Positions 22,839 through 30,160 of a stretch of 30,160 nucleotides of DNA are shown here, one piece after another (the stretch's first letter is position 1; each line of letters opens with the position of its first letter). A program made the translations under genes and the position numbers. Origin of the DNA: UBA12545 sp051024685 (GTDB lineage Bacteria > Bacillota > DSM-521 > Neomoorellales > Neomoorellaceae); assembly GCA_051024685.1 (NCBI GenBank), contig JAZHPA010000032.1, positions 1 to 30,160 on the forward strand, given 5' to 3'. A model generated the notes under the pieces. The model was not told where the DNA came from and did no database searches. It saw nothing but the letters and a program-made list of their open reading frames with translations.

Positions 22839-23090
22839 CTACTCGTTCTTGTTTTCCCCTTTATATTCTCCGGCCAGGCTCACCGGTCTGTGGGGCATGA
22901 CCGTAGAAATGGCGTGCTTGTATACCATCTGCTGTTTGCCTTCCGAATCCAGCATAACCGTGAAGTTATCGAAACCCCGCACCACTCCTCTAAGCTGAAA
23001 TCCGTTCACCAGGTAAATGGTCACGGGTACATTTTCCTTCCGGATTTGATTGAGGAAAACATCCTGCAGGTTTCCTTGCGCTTTATTCAT
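22839..23090 (-). CDS. hfq: RNA chaperone Hfq
   Basis: The 83-residue protein is the Sm-like hexameric RNA chaperone Hfq, which binds small RNAs and mRNA in the cytoplasm. The Sm1 motif (LQDVFLNQIRKENVPVTIYL, VNGFQLRGVVRGFDNFTVML) and Sm2 motif (YKHAISTVMP, with the conserved Lys-His) are complete. The C-terminus beyond the core is short (RPVSLAGEYKGENKNE), as in Gram-positive Hfq. GGAGGGGA precedes the ATG. It follows miaA by 43 bases, the widespread miaA-hfq order. Confidence 0.97.
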   Translation of the reverse strand: MNKAQGNLQDVFLNQIRKENVPVTIYLVNGFQLRGVVRGFDNFTVMLDSEGKQQMVYKHAISTVMPHRPVSLAGEYKGENKNE

Positions 23091-23133
23091 CTTGTCCCCT
23101 CCAGGCTGGCATTATTTGTTTTTTTAGTATACC

Positions 23134-24114
23134 CTATTCTACACAAATATCCAATTGTCCTGCCATCCACCTGCTTATAGAGTTAGAAATTTCCTCCTTG
23201 TTGTCCGGCTTGACTTCCCACCAGACTATCCGCGGGTCCCGCCTGAACCAGGTCCACTGCCTCTTGGCATACCGCCGGGTATTACGTTTGAGAAGGTAAA
23301 CGGCCTCCTCGAAGGTTAGATGCCCCTGCAGGTAAGCAGCGATCTCCTTGTAACCCAGTATCTGCAGGGACGGCATCTGGGGGTTACACTCCTTCTTGAG
23401 GAGCGCCCGAACCTCCTCTACAAGGCCGGACGCGATCATCTCGTCTACCCGCCGGTTAATTCGTTCGTAGAGCAATTCCCTCTCCATGGTTAAGCCGGCA
23501 AGGGCCAGGCGGTAGGGAGAGCTGGACCACCGACCGCCCCAGGTTGCGGAGATGGGTTGCCCGGTCAAGAGATAAACCTCAAGGGCCCGGATGAGGCGCC
23601 GTCGGTCATGAGGGTGGATGCGGGCCGCTGCCACCGGGTCCACCTCCTGCAGCCGCCGGTAAAGGTAATCGTTGCCGTAGCGTTCGGCTTCCTCCTGCAA
23701 CCGGGCCCGCAAAGCGTCGTCCCGGGCTCCGGGGACAAAAAAATAAGGGTCCACCACCGCTTGAAAATATAAACCCGTCCCTCCTACTAGCAGGGGCAGG
23801 TGCCCCCGGAGGTGAATGCCGGCGATGGCTTCCCGCGCCAGCCGCTGGTAATCCGCTACGCTGAAGGATTCATGGGGTTCTACAACATCGAGGAGGTGAT
23901 GGGGGATGGGCTTGCCCGTTTTGCTGACCCGCTGGTGGGGAAGGAGCTTGGCCGTTCCGATGTTGAGCCCCCGGTACACCTGGGCCGAATCTACCGAAAC
24001 GATCTCCGCATCCAGACGGGCAGCCACCTCTAGGGCAATCTCCGACTTGCCCACCGCCGTAGGGCCTACAATGGCCGCCAGGGGAGGCTTGTACGTAGGG
24101 GCGTTAGCCGCCAA
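23134..24114 (-). CDS. miaA: tRNA dimethylallyltransferase
   Basis: The 326-residue enzyme adds a dimethylallyl group to N6 of A37 in tRNAs reading codons that begin with U. The P-loop GPTAVGKSEIALEVA lies near residue 17, followed by DSAQVYRGLNIGTAK (substrate-binding Asp) and HDRRRLIRALEVYLLTG near 166. The C-terminal KRNTRRYAKRQWTWFRRD is typical and the length is normal. Translation starts at TTG, three bases after the mutL stop, with GGAGGGGGG inside the end of mutL as the ribosome binding site. MiaB, encoded upstream in the same transcript, methylthiolates the MiaA product. Confidence 0.97.
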   Translation of the reverse strand: MAANAPTYKPPLAAIVGPTAVGKSEIALEVAARLDAEIVSVDSAQVYRGLNIGTAKLLPHQRVSKTGKPIPHHLLDVVEPHESFSVADYQRLAREAIAGIHLRGHLPLLVGGTGLYFQAVVDPYFFVPGARDDALRARLQEEAERYGNDYLYRRLQEVDPVAAARIHPHDRRRLIRALEVYLLTGQPISATWGGRWSSSPYRLALAGLTMERELLYERINRRVDEMIASGLVEEVRALLKKECNPQMPSLQILGYKEIAAYLQGHLTFEEAVYLLKRNTRRYAKRQWTWFRRDPRIVWWEVKPDNKEEISNSISRWMAGQLDICVE

Positions 24115-24117
24115 GGT

Positions 24118-25950
24118 TCAATGCCCCCCCTCCCTGACGGTTCCCGGCCGGTTGAAGTAACGGGCCAGTTCCTCCCGGCTTATTTTTATGACGGCCGGGC
24201 GGCCGTGGGGACAGGTGTGGGGATGGGAGGTATCGAGCAGCTCCCGCAGGAGGTTGGCCATTTCCGGCGCCGAAAGGGGATCCCCGGCTTTGACGGCTCC
24301 ATGACAGGCCATGGATTTCAGCAGCCTTTCTTCTAGGGACCCCAGATTTTCCGGCTCCGGTTCCTCCAACAGTTCTTCCAGCACCTCTCTTTCTTTGCCC
24401 GCCGGGATGCCGGCCGGTGCCCCCCGCAGCAAAAAGGTATTGGTGCCGAAGGACTCCAGGATAAAACCCAGGGCCTCCAGGGGCTTCAGGCGGACAAGGA
24501 CTTCCAAGGCTCGAGAAGGGCTCAGTTGCAGCAGCATTGGGGGTTCCAGGAGCTGGGTTGGCCAGTTCCGCTCCTCATGTTGAGCTTTCAAGTGTTCAAA
24601 ACGGCAGCGCTCGTGGGCCGCATGCTGGTCGATAATATACAGTCCGTCCTCTCCTTCGGCCAAAATGTAAGTATTTAACACCTGGCCGATGGCTTTTAAA
24701 GGAGGCAGACTCCCTGCTGTATCCAGGCCGGTGCCCGTACTCCCATCTCTTTCTTCGAGGGCCGCAGCCCTTGGGTTACCCGTACTTAATCCTTCGTAGG
24801 CGTCCCCCTTTACTGTTACCGGCTTCCCCTCCCCTATTTCCCTTACCATAAGGGAAAAGTCCTGCTGGTGCGCCTCCAACAGTTTGCCGACTTGCCCATA
24901 AGCCGGGGGTCTTCGGCCGGTTTTAAAGGGCAAGAGAGTCCTTCCCACCCCTTCGGGTGTTTTTAGGGCCAGCTTAACGGCCCGGGCGATCCGGGCCGCC
25001 AGAGCTTCCTCTTCCCTGATTTTAATGATCAGCTTAGAGGGGTGGACGTTGACATCCAGCCACGAGGCAGGCAAGTGCAGGTGCAAAACAAAAACCGGGC
25101 GCCTGTGCTGGGGAATTAAGCTGTAATACGCGGTCTCTACTTCCTGGGCAATGACCCTGCTCAGCACATAACGACCATTTACAATCAAGACCTGCTGTTC
25201 CCGTCCGTACCGGTGAAGCCATGGAGGGGAAACCAAACCTTCAAGGCTGACTCCTTCTTCTATAGTTTCCCTTACCGGTAAGAGATTTTGGCCCGTGTCC
25301 AGACCCCAGAGGGCGGCCACGGCGGAGCGCAAATCACTATTACCCGGAGTGCTTAAAGTGCGCCGCCCTTCTATCACCAATTGAAAGGCAATCTCCGGGT
25401 GGGCCAGGGCCAGCCGCTCCACCACCGCTGCCACCCGGGAAGCCTCAGTAGGAGGTTTCTTTAAATGGCGCCGCCGGGCGGGCGTGTTAAAGAAAAGATC
25501 GGTCACCGTTACGGTGGTCCCCTCCGGGCAACCGGCTTCTTCTACTGCCATCCGTCGGCCTCCTTCAATTCTTATGCGCGTACCCAAAGTCAGGCCGGGG
25601 GGACGGGTGAGCAACTCCACCCGGGCTACGGCCGCAATGCTGGGCAGTGCTTCTCCCCGGAAGCCTAAAGTTTGAACGTTGAACAGATCCTCTACTCCCC
25701 GAATTTTGCTGGTAGCGTGGCGGGCAAAGGCCAGGACCGCATCTTCAGCGTCCATACCTGTGCCGTCGTCCTGCACCCGGATGTAGTCGCTGCCGCCGCC
25801 TTTAATCTCTACTCTTATATGTTGGGCCCGGGCATCGATGGCGTTCTCCACCAATTCTTTAACCACGGAAGCCGGCCGCTCCACGATTTCGCCGGCAGCG
25901 ATTTGGTTGGCCGTATGCGGGTCCAGGATGGCAATCTTAGCTGGTGCCAT
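24118..25950 (-). CDS. mutL: DNA mismatch repair protein MutL, endonuclease type
   Basis: This 610-residue protein is the matchmaker of mismatch repair. The N-terminal GHKL ATPase is complete: ELVENAIDA with the catalytic Glu about residue 32-35, DDGTGM near 60, GFRGEALPSI near 95. The C-terminal domain carries the endonuclease metal motif DQHAAHERCRFE (441-452), ACHGAVKAGD (from 548) and CPHGRP (580-585), so this is the nicking type of MutL found where MutH is absent. The start at 25950 is chosen because GGGAGGAA lies just before it; the longer frame to 25977 overlaps mutS. It is 14 bases after mutS. Confidence 0.96.
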   Translation of the reverse strand: MAPAKIAILDPHTANQIAAGEIVERPASVVKELVENAIDARAQHIRVEIKGGGSDYIRVQDDGTGMDAEDAVLAFARHATSKIRGVEDLFNVQTLGFRGEALPSIAAVARVELLTRPPGLTLGTRIRIEGGRRMAVEEAGCPEGTTVTVTDLFFNTPARRRHLKKPPTEASRVAAVVERLALAHPEIAFQLVIEGRRTLSTPGNSDLRSAVAALWGLDTGQNLLPVRETIEEGVSLEGLVSPPWLHRYGREQQVLIVNGRYVLSRVIAQEVETAYYSLIPQHRRPVFVLHLHLPASWLDVNVHPSKLIIKIREEEALAARIARAVKLALKTPEGVGRTLLPFKTGRRPPAYGQVGKLLEAHQQDFSLMVREIGEGKPVTVKGDAYEGLSTGNPRAAALEERDGSTGTGLDTAGSLPPLKAIGQVLNTYILAEGEDGLYIIDQHAAHERCRFEHLKAQHEERNWPTQLLEPPMLLQLSPSRALEVLVRLKPLEALGFILESFGTNTFLLRGAPAGIPAGKEREVLEELLEEPEPENLGSLEERLLKSMACHGAVKAGDPLSAPEMANLLRELLDTSHPHTCPHGRPAVIKISREELARYFNRPGTVREGGH

Positions 25951-25964
25951 AGCTTTTTCCTCCC

Positions 25965-28610
25965 TTACCCCCACCACCTCAACTGGTGTTCATTCTGGGG
26001 GGAACGGCGGCGGGACGAGAGCTTCTTCTGCCAGTTAAATATGGCCTGCATAGCTTCCAGGGGAGTTTTGGTCAGAAGGTTGTATTCTTCCAATTCCCTC
26101 AGCACCTCGATCTCCACTTCACTGTTTCTTTTAGCTTTCCCGGCCCATGTTTCCGGCCTCACGGAATCGTGAGCACCCCTGGTTCTGTCCTTCTCCGCGC
26201 CCTTGGAAGCACTATCCAGCAGTTCTCCCGCCCGCCTTAGCACCTCTTCAGGCAGCCCTGCGAGGCGAGCTACGTGCAACCCGTAGCTCCGGTCCGTACC
26301 GCCGGGCACAATAGTATGCAAAAAAACGACGTTTTCTCCTTCTTCCCTAACGGCTATGCTGTAATTCTTTACTCCCGGCAGGTATTCCTCCAGCTCCACC
26401 AGCTCGTGATAATGGGTGGCAAAGAGGGTACGGCCCCCGATGCGGTTATGGAGGTATTCCACCACCGCTCGGGCAATACTCAAGCCGTCGGCCGTGCTCG
26501 TTCCGCGCCCCACCTCATCTAAAATGACCAGGCTGCGCCGGGTAGCCTGCCGCAAAATATAGGCCACTTCCTGCATTTCCACCATGAAGGTGCTCTGGCC
26601 GGCGAAGAGGTCGTCCGCCGCACCCACCCGGGTCAAAATCCGGTCCACCAGCCCGATCCTGGCAAAACTGGCGGGCACAAAGCTGCCCATCTGAGCCAGC
26701 AGTACGATAAGGGCTATCTGGCGGATATAGGTAGACTTGCCGGCCATATTGGGCCCGGTTATAATATGTACCCGCTGGGAACGGCAGTCCAGTACCGTGT
26801 CATTGGGTACAAATTCCTTTTCCCGCACCACTCTTTCCACTACCGGGTGACGGCCCTGGCGTATTTCAATGAGATCTCCTTCATCAACAATGGGACAAGT
26901 ATAATTGTAATCCGCAGCCACCGCGGCCAGGGAGCACAGGGCGTCCAGGATGCCCAGGGCTTTGGCCGTTCCCTGAACGCGGGGCAGTACAGATAAAACC
27001 TGGGAGCGCAAATCCTGAAAAAGTTGGTATTCGAGGGCCGTCAGCCTTTCTTCCGAACCGAGAACCTGCTGTTCCAACTCTTTTAAGCGCGCAGTAACGA
27101 AGCGCTCCGCATTGGCCAGGGTCTGCTTCCTCTGGTAATCGTCGGGTACCAGGGCGAGGTTGGGCTTGGTAACCTCGATGTAGTAACCGAAGACCCGGTT
27201 GTATCCTATTTTAAGGGACTTAATCCCCGTCCGTTCCCGTTCCTGGTTTTCCAGCCCGGCAATCCACTCCCGGCCGTGGTTCACCGCCTCCCGCAGGCGG
27301 TCCACCTCGGGGTGGAACCCGGGCCTTATCAGACCCCCTTCCTTCACCCCCGCCGGCGGATCGTCTACCAGGGCCTTACCGATGATGTCGGTGACCTCCT
27401 CTACGGCGTCCAACCGGGCGGACACCTTTTTCAGGAGGGGAGAAGTAGCCTCTTGGAGGGTTTCTTTTAAGGGGGAAACTATCTCCAGGGATTGGCGCAA
27501 AGCCTGTAATTCTCGTCCCCCGGCGGTCCCATAAGCTACCCGGCCGGCCAGGCGTTCCAGGTCCCTGACTTGTTTTAAATATCCCTCAACCTTCTGCCGC
27601 AACAGGAAATTATGTACCAGCTCGGCCACGGCTTCCTGCCGTTCCCGGATGGCGTCCAATTTAAGCAAGGGCTGTTCTACCCAGCGCCGCAGAGTCCGAC
27701 CCCCCATGGCCGTAGACGTCCGGTCCAGTACCCAGAGCAGGGAACCCCGCCGGTCGGGCTCCCTTCCAGCTACGGTCAGCTCCAGGTTGCGCCGGCTAGC
27801 CTGGTCTAATCCCATATAAGTGACTTCATCTTCCAAACTGGGAGGTTCCAGATGGGCCAAAGAATTCTTCTGCGTAGCCGTAAGAAAGCTTAAAATCATG
27901 GCCCCGGCCATTAGCACCTCATCCCCAGCCTCGAGGTGCCAGTCCTGACCGAAACGTCCCCGGAGGATACTTAAGGCAGCATCCACGTCGAGCCCTTCGT
28001 CCCACGGAGTCAACACACCAGAGCAGTATTGGCGCAGGCGCTTGACAAAGTTGGCATCCTTAAGCCAGGCGGAAGGCAGAAGGCATTCCGCCGGTTCCAG
28101 GCGCACCAGTTCATCGGCCAGCTCCAGAAACCGGTTGCACCGGTGGAGCCGAAACTCACCCGTAGAGACGTCCACCCAGGCCAAGCCGTAGTTGCTGTGG
28201 TGGGGTACCACGGAAATTAAATAATTATTCCCCTTCTCCGGCAGAAACTTGTCGTCGGTAAAGGTCCCCGGCGTGATGATGCGTACCACTTCCCGGCGCA
28301 CCAGCCCCTTGGCCGTACGGGGGTCCTCCACTTGTTCGCAGATAGCCACCTTATACCCCCTCGCCACCAGACGAGCGATGTAGCTGTCGGCCGAATGGTA
28401 AGGCACGCCGCACATGGGAGGTGCATTTTCCCCTGTTTCCCTGGAGGTTAAAACGATCCCCAGTTCCCGGGAAGCCACCACGGCGTCTTCAAAAAACATT
28501 TCATAGAAATCGCCCAGGCGGAAAAAGAGGATGGCCTCTGGATGTTGATCTTTCAGAGCCTTATACTGCTGCATCATGGGGGTAAGGACGGCTTCCTTGT
28601 CCTTCGTCAT
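25965..28610 (-). CDS. mutS: DNA mismatch repair protein MutS
   Basis: The 881-residue protein recognises mismatches and small loops. The mismatch-reading Phe-x-Glu is at 35-37 in GDFYEMF. Clamp and lever domains follow, and the C-terminal ABC-type ATPase has Walker A GPNMAGKSTYIRQ, the DDLFAGQSTFMVEM signature region, Walker B SLVILDEVGRGTSTADG and the THYHEL switch histidine. The length is usual for MutS1. Its ATG overlaps the miaB stop by four bases (ATGA), so translation is coupled. It hands over to MutL, encoded next in the same transcript. Confidence 0.98.
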   Translation of the reverse strand: MTKDKEAVLTPMMQQYKALKDQHPEAILFFRLGDFYEMFFEDAVVASRELGIVLTSRETGENAPPMCGVPYHSADSYIARLVARGYKVAICEQVEDPRTAKGLVRREVVRIITPGTFTDDKFLPEKGNNYLISVVPHHSNYGLAWVDVSTGEFRLHRCNRFLELADELVRLEPAECLLPSAWLKDANFVKRLRQYCSGVLTPWDEGLDVDAALSILRGRFGQDWHLEAGDEVLMAGAMILSFLTATQKNSLAHLEPPSLEDEVTYMGLDQASRRNLELTVAGREPDRRGSLLWVLDRTSTAMGGRTLRRWVEQPLLKLDAIRERQEAVAELVHNFLLRQKVEGYLKQVRDLERLAGRVAYGTAGGRELQALRQSLEIVSPLKETLQEATSPLLKKVSARLDAVEEVTDIIGKALVDDPPAGVKEGGLIRPGFHPEVDRLREAVNHGREWIAGLENQERERTGIKSLKIGYNRVFGYYIEVTKPNLALVPDDYQRKQTLANAERFVTARLKELEQQVLGSEERLTALEYQLFQDLRSQVLSVLPRVQGTAKALGILDALCSLAAVAADYNYTCPIVDEGDLIEIRQGRHPVVERVVREKEFVPNDTVLDCRSQRVHIITGPNMAGKSTYIRQIALIVLLAQMGSFVPASFARIGLVDRILTRVGAADDLFAGQSTFMVEMQEVAYILRQATRRSLVILDEVGRGTSTADGLSIARAVVEYLHNRIGGRTLFATHYHELVELEEYLPGVKNYSIAVREEGENVVFLHTIVPGGTDRSYGLHVARLAGLPEEVLRRAGELLDSASKGAEKDRTRGAHDSVRPETWAGKAKRNSEVEIEVLRELEEYNLLTKTPLEAMQAIFNWQKKLSSRRRSPQNEHQLRWWG

Positions 28611-29926
28611 GCCACGACCTCCCCCTTGAGGAGCCAGGTCTGGGCCTGAGTTATTTTCACCGGTACTAACTTGCCTATAAGATCTTCGGGCCCGGGAAAA
28701 ATAACCAGTTTATGGGTGCGGGTACGACCGCTCAACTTGGTAGGATCGTTTTCGCTCGGCCCTTCTACCAGCACCTCCATTTCCTCTCCCACCAGCACCT
28801 CATTTTTAGCCCGGCTGATCCGGTTCTGTAGATCCATTAAACGCTTAAGGCGCGCCTTTTTTACTTCCAGGGGAAGCTGGCCCGGCAGGCTGGCCGCCGC
28901 CGTGCCCTGGCGGGGCGAGTACATGAAGGTAAAGGCATTATCAAACTGAACCCGCTCCACCAGGTCTAAGGTAGCGGCAAAGTCCTCTTCCGTTTCCCCG
29001 GGAAAACCAACGATAAGGTCGGTGGTAATGCTGACCCCAGGTAAATAGCGCCGCAGGTTGTCTACCAGGGCAAAATAATCCTCGCGGGTATAGCCGCGAT
29101 TCATAAGTTCCAGTATGCGGTTACTCCCGGCCTGAACGGGCAGGTGGACGTGCTCACAAACCTTCTCCAGGCGGCTAAGGGTCTGGATGAGCTCCAGGGT
29201 AAAATCGCGGGGATGGGAAGTCATATAGCGGATGCGCCGGAGCCCGTCAATCCCGTTGACCATCTCCAAGAGGCGGGCAAAGTCTATATCGCCTTCCAAA
29301 TCTCGGCCGTAGGAATTTACGTTCTGGCCCAAGAGCATAACTTCGATCACGCCGTCGTCTACCAGCTCCCGAATCTCCTCCAGAATATCCTCCGGCCGTC
29401 GGCTGCGCTCCCTGCCGCGCACGTAGGGGACAATGCAGTAGGAGCAGAAGTTGTTACAACCGTAACTTATGGTCACTAAAGCTTTAACCCCGCCCGACGT
29501 CCGGTGGGGCAGCCCCTCCACGATCTCCCCCTCCGTGTCCCAGACGGAGGCCACCGGCTGGTGGAGAAGGGCAACCCGTTCCAGCAAGGCCGGCAACTCG
29601 TGAATATTGTGGGTCCCGTAGATCAAATCCACATAGGGCGCCTTCTGGCGCATTTTTTCCGCTGCGCCCGGCTGCTGGGTCATGCAGCCGCCCACGGCAA
29701 TGATCAAATTGGGGTTCTTGCTTTTCAGTCGGGCCAGCTGACCCAGCTTGCCGTAAACTTTGTTCTCCGCCTTTTCCCGTACGCAGCAAGTATGGAGTAT
29801 GATGACGTCGGCATTCCCGGGAGCAGAGGCCCTGGTGTATCCCTTCTCTTCTAACAAGCCGGCGATAATCTCGCTATCCCTCTCATTCATCTGACAACCG
29901 TATACTATGATCCAGTAGGTCTTCAC
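28607..29926 (-). CDS. miaB: tRNA-2-methylthio-N6-dimethylallyladenosine synthase
   Basis: This 439-residue radical-SAM methylthiotransferase converts i6A37 to ms2i6A37 in tRNA, acting after MiaA. The N-terminal UPF0004 domain holds the auxiliary-cluster cysteines (Cys11 in YGCQMNERDSE, one of Cys47/48, Cys81 in GGCM). The radical-SAM motif CNNFCSYC (157-164) binds the second cluster, and VPYVRGRERSR follows. A TRAM domain for RNA binding closes the protein (EVLVEGPSENDPTKLSGRT). Start is GTG, with GGGAGG about 11 bases before. It is the first gene of the leftward block, and tandem repeats containing TATAAT lie about 55-80 bases before its start. Confidence 0.96.
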   Translation of the reverse strand: MKTYWIIVYGCQMNERDSEIIAGLLEEKGYTRASAPGNADVIILHTCCVREKAENKVYGKLGQLARLKSKNPNLIIAVGGCMTQQPGAAEKMRQKAPYVDLIYGTHNIHELPALLERVALLHQPVASVWDTEGEIVEGLPHRTSGGVKALVTISYGCNNFCSYCIVPYVRGRERSRRPEDILEEIRELVDDGVIEVMLLGQNVNSYGRDLEGDIDFARLLEMVNGIDGLRRIRYMTSHPRDFTLELIQTLSRLEKVCEHVHLPVQAGSNRILELMNRGYTREDYFALVDNLRRYLPGVSITTDLIVGFPGETEEDFAATLDLVERVQFDNAFTFMYSPRQGTAAASLPGQLPLEVKKARLKRLMDLQNRISRAKNEVLVGEEMEVLVEGPSENDPTKLSGRTRTHKLVIFPGPEDLIGKLVPVKITQAQTWLLKGEVVA

Positions 29927-29979
29927 TTAAAGCTTTGCCTCCCAGTCTCATCTTTCTGTCTTCCACCTCAACTTATATA

Positions 29980-30005
29980 TAATTATAGCCTCTAATTATA
30001 GCCTC
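29980..30005 (-). promoter_or_regulatory. Tandem 13-bp repeat with duplicated -10 boxes upstream of miaB
   Basis: TAATTATAGCCTC occurs twice head to tail (29980-29992 and 29993-30005). On the - strand each copy holds TATAAT, giving two -10 boxes 13 bases apart. TTGCGT lies upstream as a poor -35 box at a 19-base spacing from the more distant copy's partner. This is the likely promoter of the miaB-hfq transcript. Confidence 0.5.
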
Positions 30006-30052
30006 CACGCAAGATTTAAACAAAAGGTAACTCCACCGGGCCATTCCCAATA

Positions 30053-30082
30053 ATAAAAAAGCCGCCTCGTCAAGGGGCGGCT
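30053..30082 (-). terminator. Leftward terminator of a gene outside the window
   Basis: AGCCGCC (30060-30066) pairs with GGCGGCT (30076-30082), and on the - strand TTTTTTATTATT follows. It should end a leftward transcript entering from beyond 30160, just before the miaB promoter. Confidence 0.75.
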
Positions 30083-30083
30083 C

Positions 30084-30128
30084 GGCTGAGTTATCCCCAC
30101 TTTTTGCAGGGCAGGCCTGCTTGGGCTT
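30084..30128 (-). repeat. Right copy of the imperfect inverted repeat
   Basis: The reverse complement matches 61-102: AAGCCCAAGCAGGCCTG, a spacer, then AAAAAGTGGGGATAACTCAGCC. The centre GCAGGCCTGC is itself palindromic. AAGCGAGCGA follows at 30131-30140, as it precedes the left copy at 52-61, but in direct rather than inverted orientation. Confidence 0.55.
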
Positions 30129-30160
30129 GGAAGCGAGCGACTAAACCTGAGCGGTAGCCA

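Overview
The window looks like chromosomal DNA of a spore-forming, probably thermophilic and anaerobic member of the Clostridia, most likely near Moorella/Thermanaeromonas. This is an inference from gene content: a conserved miaB-mutS-mutL-miaA-hfq block followed by SpoVK-like and YnbB-like genes (an order close to that of Bacillus subtilis), a YlqG/YlqH-like pair, S-layer homology domains and a molybdenum-cofactor riboswitch. No rRNA, tRNA or CRISPR array was seen.

Layout. 1-1210: a bidirectional terminator, then a leftward HEPN/MNT toxin-antitoxin-type pair. 1210-2930: a MarR regulator and a small acidic cysteine-containing protein; both carry the same ATGGA...TCCAT palindrome about 45-50 bases before their starts. 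2947-12275: the most distinctive part, a rightward cluster. A promoter and a structured leader precede four exported or membrane-anchored proteins built from domains resembling the sulfite-oxidase molybdopterin-binding fold (one has four such domains plus three SLH repeats), one further membrane protein, and then a complete WtpABC-type tungstate/molybdate ABC transporter. The anchoring modes (S-layer, C-terminal helix, N-terminal helix, lipoprotein, ABC transporter) suggest a relay that carries an oxoanion or cofactor from the surface to the membrane.

12276-17270: two NAD(P)-dependent aldehyde dehydrogenases separated by poorly coding DNA, transposase remnants, and a well-formed Moco riboswitch with its own terminator that now has no intact gene after it. 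17432-19303: a 44-residue ORF, a FliK-like protein and an FlhB C-terminal-domain protein. 19304-19822: GC-rich DNA with no recognised gene, ending in a leftward terminator. 19823-29926: the leftward housekeeping block of tRNA modification, mismatch repair, Hfq, a DUF1540 protein, a SpoVK-like AAA ATPase and a PLP-dependent enzyme. Imperfect inverted copies of a sequence of about 45 bases lie at the two ends of the window.
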